From: [Eubacterium] saphenum
Lineage (GTDB): Bacteria; Bacillota; Clostridia; Oscillospirales; Ruminococcaceae
Direction: 5' to 3'
DNA length: 9,009 nucleotides
NCBI GenBank assembly: GCA_004554555.1
Contig: SFLN01000082.1
Span: 1-9,009, forward strand
Within the stretch, counting starts at the first letter, position 1. Each line of letters opens with the position of its first letter. The position numbers and the translations under genes are program-made. The notes under the pieces were generated by a model. It did no database searches and was not told the DNA's origin. It was given only the letters and a program-made list of their open reading frames with translations. Shown here piece after piece: positions 1-5,546 of this stretch.

Positions 1-75
1 TCTCTCCTTATTTATAGTTAAATTATAAAATAATTATCTTTGATCATCTTCGAAATATTTAGAGGTGTATAAATA

Positions 76-402
76 ATGATAACGCCTTTTTCATTTGAGC
101 GGTTTTTATGGATTTTTGAACACGATAATATATTTCCTATTGATGAAACCGTGTTTTACTTTGATGATGACCCAACTGAAACAGAACATTATCTTGGATG
201 CTTAAGAAAATATGATAAACCATACTGGGCTGGATATTGTGACATTCCGGATGGCTGTGAGTTTCGGAGTGCTTCTGAATTGCTGAATGCAAGAGTCTAT
301 GACGGACTATCTATAAAGGATAGGTGGAAAAATATCGTATTTATAAATATAGGCGGTATCAATTTTGAGGACTGGCTGATTAGTTATCAAGACAAATTCT
401 GA
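76..402 (+). CDS. Small orphan protein, unknown function (possibly immunity-like)
   Basis: This encodes 108 residues with no signal peptide, no membrane segment and no motif I can assign with confidence. It is acidic and rich in aromatic residues (FYFDDDP near 27-33, YWAGYCDIPDGCEF near 50-63, and a C-terminal IGGINFEDWL). That small, acidic, aromatic-rich single-domain character resembles the immunity proteins of contact-dependent or polymorphic toxin systems, but this is resemblance of style only. The ATG follows AGAGGTG at 61-67 with 8 bases between, a usable ribosome binding site. Base composition is clearly AT-richer than every gene to its right, which suggests foreign origin or an accessory island continuing left of the window. 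A hairpin terminator follows. No toxin gene is visible, although one could lie upstream outside the window. Confidence 0.6.
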   Translation: MITPFSFERFLWIFEHDNIFPIDETVFYFDDDPTETEHYLGCLRKYDKPYWAGYCDIPDGCEFRSASELLNARVYDGLSIKDRWKNIVFINIGGINFEDWLISYQDKF

Positions 403-425
403 TTTACGCCAGCAATCCAAAACCA

Positions 426-470
426 CAAGCCCGAAAGCAACCCTTCCCTGCCTTCGGGCTTGATTTTGTT
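426..470. terminator. Bidirectional hairpin terminator between convergent genes
   Basis: CAAGCCCGAA (426-435) pairs with TTCGGGCTTG (453-462), followed on the + strand by ATTTTGTT. Read on the minus strand, the same stem is followed by TGGTTTTGG. It sits between the stop codons of the orphan gene (402) and of the convergent membrane-protein gene (469), so it can end both transcripts. The T-runs are short, so efficiency is uncertain. Confidence 0.7.
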
Positions 471-1158
471 ATAACGCAAACTCCGCGATAATCCCCTCGT
501 AGAGCGCCGCGAGCGACATTCCGATAAGGAGAACGAAAAATCTTGCCGCGAGATATTTTGCGGGGAAATCATCGGTTCGGCGGTTTTTGCCGCCGGCGAA
601 AAAGCGGAGCTCGGTTGAGAAACAGCTCGAAAATGCCGCGCCAAAGCCCCCGCAAAGGAGAACCGCCGCCGATGACGGGAGAAGCGCGGCGTGTTGAATT
701 GAGGCGAACGTGAGCCCCGTGCCTAGCCCGAGAAACAGCGGCACAATCCACACCAACAGGTCCCCGAGCGCAAAAAACGCAAGCAGAAACTCCGCAGCAA
801 GACAGCCCGCGTTTATCAGAAATCTCCCCGAGAACACGTTCCAAAATCCCGCCGAAAACCGCTCCGTGAGCAGCTTGGCGGGATTTTCACCGAAAGCTCC
901 CGTGAGTGCCGCGACAGCTCCCGCAGCTGTTCCGATAACCGCGACTGCCGTCATCAGAATTTTCTGCGCGTTTCTGTTTAACTCGGGTGAACGGACGTGC
1001 GTGTATTCCTCGGACATCTCGGGCGCTTCCGAAACCGCTTCCGGATTGACGTCAACAACCTCGCCGTCGATGATAATCTCGGTAATTGTCGGCTCGGGCG
1101 ACTTGTCCGAGGGCTTTTCGGGAATTTTCCCCGAGGTGAAATCTATGATATTTTCCAT
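469..1158 (-). CDS. Five-helix membrane protein, SpoIIM-like
   Basis: The product is 229 residues. The first ~60 are hydrophilic, acidic and Pro/Glu-rich, without hydrophobic segments. Predicted membrane helices follow at about 66-88, 112-131, 133-154, 158-180 and 203-226. The stretch FFALGDLLVWIVPLFLGLGTG (split over 128-148) resembles the G-x-P-L ... L-F-x-R-G core of SpoIIM/DUF95 proteins, which take part with SpoIID and SpoIIP in septal peptidoglycan remodelling during engulfment; the family also has many non-sporulation members. The match is by eye and partial, and the usual Arg of the R-G core is absent. A TTG 21 bases upstream (1177-1179) is in frame, but the AAAGGAG ribosome binding site lies within that extension, so the ATG at 1158 is the real start. 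The gene is divergent from trmB and shares a 135-base intergenic region with it. Confidence 0.55.
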   Translation of the reverse strand: MENIIDFTSGKIPEKPSDKSPEPTITEIIIDGEVVDVNPEAVSEAPEMSEEYTHVRSPELNRNAQKILMTAVAVIGTAAGAVAALTGAFGENPAKLLTERFSAGFWNVFSGRFLINAGCLAAEFLLAFFALGDLLVWIVPLFLGLGTGLTFASIQHAALLPSSAAVLLCGGFGAAFSSCFSTELRFFAGGKNRRTDDFPAKYLAARFFVLLIGMSLAALYEGIIAEFAL

Positions 1159-1229
1159 TCCGTTACTTCTCCTTTTCAACTCTTATTTAAATCTATTTTG
1201 AAAAAGTGAAAAATATTCCGCGCGAACGG

Positions 1230-1258
1230 TTGACAATAACCGAAATTTGTGATAAATT
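1230..1258 (+). promoter_or_regulatory. Sigma-A promoter of trmB
   Basis: A perfect -35 box TTGACA (1230-1235), a 17-base spacer and a -10 box TAAATT (1253-1258), preceded by TG at 1250-1251 as in extended -10 promoters. The predicted start of transcription is near 1265, about 30 bases before the trmB ATG. Confidence 0.75.
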
Positions 1259-1293
1259 ATTATATATGCAACGAGTTTTAAAGGAGAAAAACT

Positions 1294-1974
1294 ATGCGAA
1301 TGAGAAGAAAAAAGAACCTCGACGAGCGCCTTGCCGCTTGCAAAGAGGTTATGCTGTATATGCAGTGCCAGAACGAACACGCAAACGACGCGCTTTCCGA
1401 GGAGTTTTTCGCGGACAGCCGCAAAATCTTCGGGAACGACAACCCGCTGTACCTTGAAATCGGCTGCGGTAAGGGCGGCTTTGCTATTGAGTTTGCGCGG
1501 CAAAATCCCGATATAAATCTGATTGCCGTGGAGAAAACGCCGAATGTGCTCGTAACGGGAATGGAGGAGCAGATGAAGCTGCGCCTGCCGAACCTCAAAT
1601 TCTGCATGGGACAGGCTGAGTATCTCGAGCACCTTTTCCACGACGGCACAATCGACCGGATTTTCCTCAATTTCAGCTGCCCGTTCCCGAAAAATCGCTA
1701 CGCAATGCACCGTCTCACCCACGCGCGTTTTCTCGCGATTTATCATAAGATAATGAAGGAGAACGCCGAAATTCACCAGAAAACCGATAATATGCATTTC
1801 TTTGAGTTTTCGCTCGAGCAGCTCTCGAACAACGGTTTCCCGCTGAAAAATATCAGCCTTGATTTACATAACAGCGGCTTTGAGGGGAACATTATGACGG
1901 AGTATGAAAAAAGATTTACCGACCTCGGACAGCCGATTTACAGGCTCGAGGCGGTAAACAGGAGAGAAAATTGA
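1294..1974 (+). CDS. trmB: tRNA (guanine-N7)-methyltransferase TrmB
   Basis: This cytosolic SAM-dependent enzyme makes m7G46 in the variable loop of tRNAs. The 226 residues match the normal family length. The SAM-binding loop LEIGCGKGGF is at 54-63, followed by the acidic strand end AVEK (78-81). The family motifs HQKTDN (161-166) and MTEYEKRF (201-208) and the terminal PIYRLEA are all present. The diagnostic motif normally written N-F-S-D-P-W-P-K reads NFSCPFPK (126-133): the Asp is replaced by Cys129 and the Trp by Phe131, the one notable oddity. The ATG follows AAGGAG (1281-1286) with 7 bases between. The stop overlaps the next start by one base (TGATG), so the hydrolase downstream is translationally coupled. 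The basic MRMRRKK N-terminus is typical. Confidence 0.93.
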   Translation: MRMRRKKNLDERLAACKEVMLYMQCQNEHANDALSEEFFADSRKIFGNDNPLYLEIGCGKGGFAIEFARQNPDINLIAVEKTPNVLVTGMEEQMKLRLPNLKFCMGQAEYLEHLFHDGTIDRIFLNFSCPFPKNRYAMHRLTHARFLAIYHKIMKENAEIHQKTDNMHFFEFSLEQLSNNGFPLKNISLDLHNSGFEGNIMTEYEKRFTDLGQPIYRLEAVNRREN

Positions 1975-2891
1975 TGAAAAAAACTACGGGGCATTTTCGC
2001 AGCGCATCGGGACTTTGCGATATTCGGTTTTACATCTACGCGCCCGAAAAGCCGAAAGCGGTTGTGCTGATGTCGCACGGAATGTGCGAGTATATCGAGC
2101 GTTACGAGGAATTTGCGGAGTTTTTGTGCGAGAACGAAATTGCTTTCTGCGGAAGCGACCACCTCGGGCACGGAAACTCGGTTTCGGACGATGATATGCT
2201 CGGCTATTTCGGGAGCAGGCGCGGCTATATAAATATGGTTCGCGACCTCAATAGAATGCGGAAAATCGCGGAGCGTAAGTTCCCGGGGCTTCCGATGTTT
2301 CTTATCGGGCACAGTATGGGCAGCTTTCTCGGGCGGATTTTCCTGTCAAAGTATCCGGTGCATTTTAACGGCGCGATTTTCACGGGAACTGCGGGCGGTA
2401 TCACGGGTTCTGCGCCGCTGCGGGCTGTTCTCGACCTCACCTCTCGCACAAACGGCGAGCTTTACCGACCGAAGCTCTGCACAAAGCTTGCGTTCGGGCT
2501 GTTCAATCTGCGCACGGAAAACCGCCGCACACCGAACGACTGGCTGTCTCGGGACGACAAAACCGTGGACAAATTCTGCGCGGATAAAAAGTGCAATTTC
2601 ACGTTTACTACGGCGGGCTACCGCGATATGTTGAACGCGCTTTTGTGCTGCAACTCCGCGCCTGTTATCGAGAACACGCCGACCGATATACCGCTGCTTT
2701 TCCTCAGCGGCGGAATGGACCCTATCGGCGAGTACGGCAGGGGAGTACGCGCGGCGGTTGTCAAGTATTTGGAGCGCGGCTGCGAGGTTAATCTTCGCAT
2801 TTACCGTGAGGCGCGGCACGAGCTGTTGTTTGAGCTGAACAGGCGCGAGGTAATGGAAGATATGCTGCGATTTATGATTGACAGAATTTAA
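1974..2891 (+). CDS. Alpha/beta hydrolase, monoglyceride lipase / S33 type
   Basis: A 305-residue single-domain serine hydrolase with no signal peptide, so cytosolic. The oxyanion-hole region is SHGMCEYIERY (34-44), the nucleophile elbow GHSMGS (112-117) places Ser114, the acid is Asp249 in LSGGMDPIGEYG, and the base is His282 in REARHELLFE. A cap segment lies between about 145 and 225 and includes WLSRD and FTTAGYRDML, which are typical of the lysophospholipase/monoacylglycerol lipase branch (Hydrolase_4, also called serine aminopeptidase S33). It probably cleaves a lipid or other carboxylic ester; the substrate cannot be read from sequence. The start is the ATG at 1974 overlapping the trmB stop, with AGGAG at 1960-1964 nine bases upstream; a TTG one codon earlier is possible but less likely. 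It shares the trmB transcript. No terminator is evident after it. Confidence 0.88.
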   Translation: MKKTTGHFRSASGLCDIRFYIYAPEKPKAVVLMSHGMCEYIERYEEFAEFLCENEIAFCGSDHLGHGNSVSDDDMLGYFGSRRGYINMVRDLNRMRKIAERKFPGLPMFLIGHSMGSFLGRIFLSKYPVHFNGAIFTGTAGGITGSAPLRAVLDLTSRTNGELYRPKLCTKLAFGLFNLRTENRRTPNDWLSRDDKTVDKFCADKKCNFTFTTAGYRDMLNALLCCNSAPVIENTPTDIPLLFLSGGMDPIGEYGRGVRAAVVKYLERGCEVNLRIYREARHELLFELNRREVMEDMLRFMIDRI

Positions 2892-3013
2892 AGACTGACG
2901 CGCGCAATTCTCGGTGAACGCTCACCCTTGCATTTCCCGCGGCGTTAGCTTGCTCAGCTTTGTGCAATATCACGGGGCGGGTGAACGATTGTTGTTTTGC
3001 CGAATTGTAATAG

Positions 3014-3042
3014 TTGACATTTTTCGCCAAATGTGGTACAAT
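3014..3042 (+). promoter_or_regulatory. Sigma-A promoter of the SufC/SufB-like operon
   Basis: A perfect TTGACA (3014-3019), a 17-base spacer and TACAAT (3037-3042, five of six to consensus). Transcription should start near 3049, leaving a 5' leader of about 34 bases before the TTG start at 3083. The 122 bases between the preceding stop and this promoter hold only a weak 5-bp hairpin (GGTGA 2913-2917 with TCACC 2922-2926). I see no Rrf2/IscR-like operator. Confidence 0.8.
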
Positions 3043-3082
3043 ATATTTATTGTTTATTTCAACAGAAAGCGAGCTGAAAATT

Positions 3083-3793
3083 TTGCTTGAGATACAGGAT
3101 TTAAAATGGAGTCTGCCGAGCGGAGACGGGATTATAAACGGCGTTACGTTCAAGACAAAGGGCGGGCTTACGGTTGTCACGGGACCTAACGGCGGCGGAA
3201 AAACTTCGCTTGCGAAGCTGATTGCGGGAGTTGAACTGCCGACATCGGGAAAAATTCTCCTTGACGGCGAGGATATCACGGGACTTTCGGTAACCGACCG
3301 CGCGAAAAAGGGAGTTGCCTACGCGTTTCAGCAGCCTGTGCGGTTCAAAGGGATAACGGTTCGGGATTTGCTGGAGCTTGCGGCGGGCGAGAATTTGAAG
3401 TACACCTCGCTTTGCGATTTGCTCGGGAAAGTCGGACTTTGCGCGGAGGAGTACATTGACCGCGAGATGAACGCGGCGCTTTCGGGCGGCGAAGCAAAGC
3501 GTATCGAAATCGCGACCGTTCTTGCGAGAAAAGCGAAGCTGTCCGTGTTTGACGAGCCTGAGGCGGGAATTGACTTGTGGAGCTTCTCGCGGCTTGTGGA
3601 AACGTTTGAGGAAATCCGTTCCAAGAACGAGGGCGAGCTGATTGTAATTTCTCACCAAGAGCGTATTCTGAAAATCGCCGATGAAATTGTGGTTATCGCG
3701 GACGGAAAAATCAGAATTTCGGGACCGAGAGAGGAAATTCTCCCGCAGCTTTTGGCGGGCGAGTACACCTGTTCCTGCCCGAAGCGCGGCTGA
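3083..3793 (+). CDS. SufC-like ATPase (SmsC-type) of Fe-S cluster assembly
   Basis: A 236-residue cytosolic ABC-type ATPase of the SufC family, which binds SufB-type scaffolds and uses ATP to drive Fe-S cluster assembly; it is not a transporter. Walker A GPNGGGKT is at 34-41, the Q-loop at 83-84, signature LSGGEAKR at 134-141, Walker B LSVFDEPEAGID at 153-164 with catalytic Glu158, and the H-loop His191. SufC hallmarks are SGKILLDGEDITGLS and the EAKR-E-I stretch after the signature. The protein ends in Thr-Cys-Ser-Cys-Pro-Lys-Arg-Gly, an unusual Cys pair. The open frame extends upstream to 3014, but that TTG is part of the -35 box; the usable start is the TTG at 3083, after a weak AAAGCGAG site. 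The scaffold gene follows 23 bases downstream. A generic ABC ATPase is the alternative, made unlikely by that neighbour. Confidence 0.85.
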   Translation: MLEIQDLKWSLPSGDGIINGVTFKTKGGLTVVTGPNGGGKTSLAKLIAGVELPTSGKILLDGEDITGLSVTDRAKKGVAYAFQQPVRFKGITVRDLLELAAGENLKYTSLCDLLGKVGLCAEEYIDREMNAALSGGEAKRIEIATVLARKAKLSVFDEPEAGIDLWSFSRLVETFEEIRSKNEGELIVISHQERILKIADEIVVIADGKIRISGPREEILPQLLAGEYTCSCPKRG

Positions 3794-3816
3794 AAATCGA
3801 GAGGCAAGAGGTAAAG

Positions 3817-4755
3817 ATGATGGAGAACAGTTTTAATGATATCACGGCGGGAATGCTGAAAATCATTTCCGATTACGATATAGACACGGGCTTCAAGGGC
3901 GCTTACAATATCCGTGAGGACAGCGCCTGCGCGGGGCGTCAGTCGTCCGAAAATATCACGATTGCGCCGAAATCCGACAAGCCGGGAATTGACATAATCG
4001 TAAAGCCGAACACAAAGGGCGAAACGGTTTATATACCTGCGTGCGTGACGCACACGGCGGTTGATGATTTGGTTTACAACGATTTTCATATTGGGAAAAA
4101 CGCTGATGTTGTGATTGTAGCGGGGTGCGGAGTTCACAACGATGGTGAAGAGGACGCGCGCCACAACGGTATTCATAGATTTTTCCTTGACGAGGGCGCT
4201 TCTGTTTTGTACAAGGAAAAGCATATCGGAACGGGTGACGGAAAGGGCTTGAAGAAGATTGACCCGGTGACCGAGTGTTACTTAAAGGACAACTCGCGGC
4301 TGGAGATGGACACAATTCAGCTGGGCGGCGTTGACCGTTCCACGAGAACGACAAGCGCGGAGCTTGCCAAAGGCGCGAAGATTATTGTGCGCGAGAGGAT
4401 TATGACGGACAATGCGGAGGAGGCTATCACGAAATTCAGCGTGAAGCTGAACGGTGAGGACAGCGGTGCGGATTTGGTGTCGCGGTCGGTTGCGAGGGGG
4501 AACTCGCATCAGGCGTTTTACAGTGTTGTCGAAGGGAACAATCGGTGTACGGGACATTCGGCTTGTGATGCGATTATCGCGGAGAACGGAAGGGTGGATG
4601 CGCAGCCGGCGTTGAATGCGAGCAATGTTGATGCGGAGTTGATACACGAGGCGGCGATTGGAAAAATCGCGGGTGAGCAGCTGTTGAAGTTGTGTTCGCT
4701 TGGGTTAACGCGGGAAGAGGCTGAGGAGAAGATTATCAGCGGGTTCTTGAAGTGA
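3817..4755 (+). CDS. SufB/SufD-family scaffold (SmsB-type)
   Basis: A 312-residue SufB/D-core protein, shorter than E. coli SufB (about 495) because the long N-terminal part is absent. It should form a beta-helix scaffold that dimerises, binds the SufC-like ATPase and carries nascent Fe-S clusters. The C-terminal family signature is clear: GHSACDAII (246-254), then LIHEAAIGKIAGEQLLKL (275-292), then a helical tail with LGLTREEAEEKIISGF. Cys250 and Glu278 align by eye with E. coli SufB Cys405 and Glu434, both needed for cluster formation there. Other possible ligands are Cys76, Cys104, His107, His116 and His120. Two ATGs stand in tandem (3817 and 3820); the AGAGG site at 3807-3811 gives more usual spacing to the second, so the true protein may lack one Met. 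There is no second SufB/D paralogue, so a homodimer is expected. Confidence 0.88.
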   Translation: MMENSFNDITAGMLKIISDYDIDTGFKGAYNIREDSACAGRQSSENITIAPKSDKPGIDIIVKPNTKGETVYIPACVTHTAVDDLVYNDFHIGKNADVVIVAGCGVHNDGEEDARHNGIHRFFLDEGASVLYKEKHIGTGDGKGLKKIDPVTECYLKDNSRLEMDTIQLGGVDRSTRTTSAELAKGAKIIVRERIMTDNAEEAITKFSVKLNGEDSGADLVSRSVARGNSHQAFYSVVEGNNRCTGHSACDAIIAENGRVDAQPALNASNVDAELIHEAAIGKIAGEQLLKLCSLGLTREEAEEKIISGFLK

Positions 4756-4764
4756 TTGAAAAAA

Positions 4765-4857
4765 GTGACGCGTAGCGTACAAAAGTCTTTTTGGAGTTCC
4801 AAGAACCTTTTTCTTCAGAAAAAGGTTCTTGGTCGCCGAAGGCACTGGAGCGAAGCG
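4765..4857 (+). repeat. Palindromic element, copy A
   Basis: The core is a perfect 16-bp inverted repeat, CCAAGAACCTTTTTCT (4799-4814) and its complement (4817-4832), around a central TC. The left flank includes GACGCGTAGCG and AGTCTTTTTGGA; the right flank includes CGCCGAAGGCACTGG and GCGAAGCG. The whole unit recurs inverted at 5314-5405. It starts 9 bases after the scaffold stop, so it may fold at the 3' end of that mRNA, but no T-run follows the stem, so it is not a classical intrinsic terminator. Confidence 0.85.
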
Positions 4858-4858
4858 T

Positions 4859-4883
4859 AAAAAATCAAAAAAATGGATTTTTT
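4859..4883. repeat. Small A/T hairpin
   Basis: AAAAAATC (4859-4866) pairs with GATTTTTT (4876-4883) around a nine-base loop. It is weak because it is nearly all A-T, and is listed as one of the series of inverted repeats in this block. Confidence 0.5.
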
Positions 4884-4934
4884 CAAACTAATCGTTTACA
4901 AACCGACTTGAAATCCGGTAAGCAACCATTGCCA

Positions 4935-4960
4935 AATTTTTTTGCGAACGCAAAAAAATT
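4935..4960. repeat. Perfect 12-bp inverted repeat
   Basis: AATTTTTTTGCG (4935-4946) and CGCAAAAAAATT (4949-4960) separated by AA. The GCG core is flanked by seven T and seven A. It could act as a hairpin or a cruciform; as a terminator its T-run lies inside the stem rather than after it. Confidence 0.75.
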
Positions 4961-4994
4961 CGCAAACCCCATTCCACAAACCTAACCTTAACGG

Positions 4995-5030
4995 AAAACT
5001 CGGAGTTTACGCCCCGAGTTTTTTCTTATT
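4995..5030 (+). terminator. Intrinsic terminator
   Basis: AAAACTCGG (4995-5003) pairs with CCGAGTTTT (5014-5022) around a ten-base loop and runs into TTTTCTTATT, a good Rho-independent form on the + strand. It is the first classical terminator downstream of the SufB-like gene, about 240 bases after its stop. That implies a long 3' UTR or a separate short transcript starting inside the block. Confidence 0.75.
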
Positions 5031-5104
5031 CAAAGTCCGGTTTATGGGAGAGTTCTTGACGTATGCCGAGTTTTACCATCGGTATTGCTTTCCGGAAGGT
5101 GCGG

Positions 5105-5137
5105 GCGATTTTTCGGGCATCGAACCCGAAAAATCGC
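5105..5137. repeat. Perfect 13-bp inverted repeat
   Basis: GCGATTTTTCGGG (5105-5117) and CCCGAAAAATCGC (5125-5137) around the loop CATCGAA. No T-run follows on either strand. Confidence 0.8.
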
Positions 5138-5139
5138 TT

Positions 5140-5165
5140 GGGGAACACCCCTCGGGGTTTTCCCC
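5140..5165. repeat. 12-bp inverted repeat, one mismatch
   Basis: GGGGAACACCCC (5140-5151) and GGGGTTTTCCCC (5154-5165) around TC. Each arm is itself nearly self-complementary (GGGG with CCCC), so alternative small hairpins can form. It lies two bases after the preceding 13-bp repeat. Confidence 0.7.
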
Positions 5166-5184
5166 AAACCCTTTTCCTCAAGGG

Positions 5185-5202
5185 GGGAAACTCTTGTTTC
5201 CC
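5185..5202. repeat. 7-bp inverted repeat
   Basis: GGGAAAC (5185-5191) and GTTTCCC (5196-5202) around TCTT. A weaker hairpin (CCCTT 5169-5173 with AAGGG 5180-5184) lies immediately upstream. Confidence 0.6.
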
Positions 5203-5216
5203 AATAATAAAGCGGA

Positions 5217-5284
5217 TTTTTGCGTAAGCAAAAAACGCAAAGAGGAAAACGAAGTTTTCCTCAAGCCCTTTGCGCTTGCTGACG
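5217..5284. repeat. Nested compound hairpin
   Basis: The inner stem is GAGGAAAAC (5242-5250) with GTTTTCCTC (5254-5262) around GAA. An outer stem CGCAAAG (5236-5242) pairs with CTTTGCG (5268-5274). Further out, GCGTAAGC (5222-5229) can pair imperfectly with GCTTGCTGACGC (5273-5284). A competing small hairpin, TTTTTGC (5217-5223) with GCAAAAA (5228-5234), overlaps the outer arm. The arrangement resembles a long hairpin with internal loops or two alternative folds. Confidence 0.65.
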
Positions 5285-5291
5285 CGTTTTG

Positions 5292-5323
5292 CGCGGCTTC
5301 GCCGCGAGTGCGGCGCTTCGCAC
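5292..5323. repeat. Two adjacent GC-rich hairpins
   Basis: CGCGGC (5292-5297) pairs with GCCGCG (5301-5306) around TTC. Next to it GTGCG (5308-5312) pairs with CGCAC (5319-5323) around a six-base loop. The second overlaps the outer edge of palindromic element copy B. Confidence 0.65.
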
Positions 5324-5405
5324 CGAGTGCCTCCGGCGGCTTAAAACCTTTTTCTGAAGAAAAAGGTTTTAAGAATTCCAAAAAGACTTTAGGCTTCGCG
5401 TGCCC
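5314..5405 (-). repeat. Palindromic element, copy B (inverted relative to copy A)
   Basis: The core is a perfect 16-bp inverted repeat at 5340-5355 and 5358-5373; on the minus strand it reads CTTAAAACCTTTTTCT, TC, then its complement. The minus-strand flanks AAGTCTTTTTGGA and GGAGGCACT and GCGAAGCG match those of copy A. Three stem positions differ from copy A, and in each the opposite arm has changed to keep pairing. This indicates the same element family with a maintained fold. Confidence 0.85.
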
Positions 5406-5427
5406 TTTTACAGCTCTTCACAAAAAC

Positions 5428-5460
5428 AAATCCCCATCAAGATGACGGGGATTTTTATAT
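5428..5460. terminator. Bidirectional intrinsic terminator
   Basis: AAATCCCC (5428-5435) pairs with GGGGATTT (5447-5454) around an eleven-base loop. On the + strand the stem runs into TTATAT; on the minus strand into GTTTTTG. On the minus strand it is the likely end of the padR operon, about 130 bases beyond the last stop codon. Confidence 0.75.
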
Positions 5461-5546
5461 GCCGCGAATTTGTGAATTTTATTACAGTTTGAGGCAGGGT
5501 TGTGCGAAAATTTTAGGGGGAAAAAGAGTGCTCGCGGCATCGCAAG

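Noticed and set aside
1205..1236. A possible minus-strand promoter for the SpoIIM-like gene (TTGTCA at 1236-1231, then TATTTT)
   Set aside because: The spacing is 15 bases and the -10 box is weak; other A/T-rich candidates nearby are no better, so no box can be chosen.
2346..2819. Minus-strand open frame opposite the hydrolase
   Set aside because: It is antisense to a gene with an intact catalytic triad, has no ribosome binding site and an Arg/Ala-rich composition.
2892..3013. Possible regulatory RNA or riboswitch ahead of the Fe-S operon
   Set aside because: The stretch lies upstream of the promoter, so it is not in the operon leader, and holds only a weak 5-bp hairpin.
4791..5381. Similar short open frames in both palindromic copies (both reading L-E-F-x-x-P-F-S-S-E-K-G), at 4791-4985 (+) and 5178-5381 (-)
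   Set aside because: The similarity follows from the repeated DNA itself. The fixed inverted-repeat pairing explains the conservation better than a coding constraint.
4942..5445. A 167-residue open frame on the + strand in the intergenic block
   Set aside because: It has no credible ribosome binding site, runs through many palindromes and a terminator, and its sequence is the translation of repeats.
4756..5445. Composite transposon flanked by inverted repeats
   Set aside because: No transposase is encoded between the two inverted copies, and no target-site duplication was seen at their outer ends. A non-autonomous repeat family is the simpler reading.
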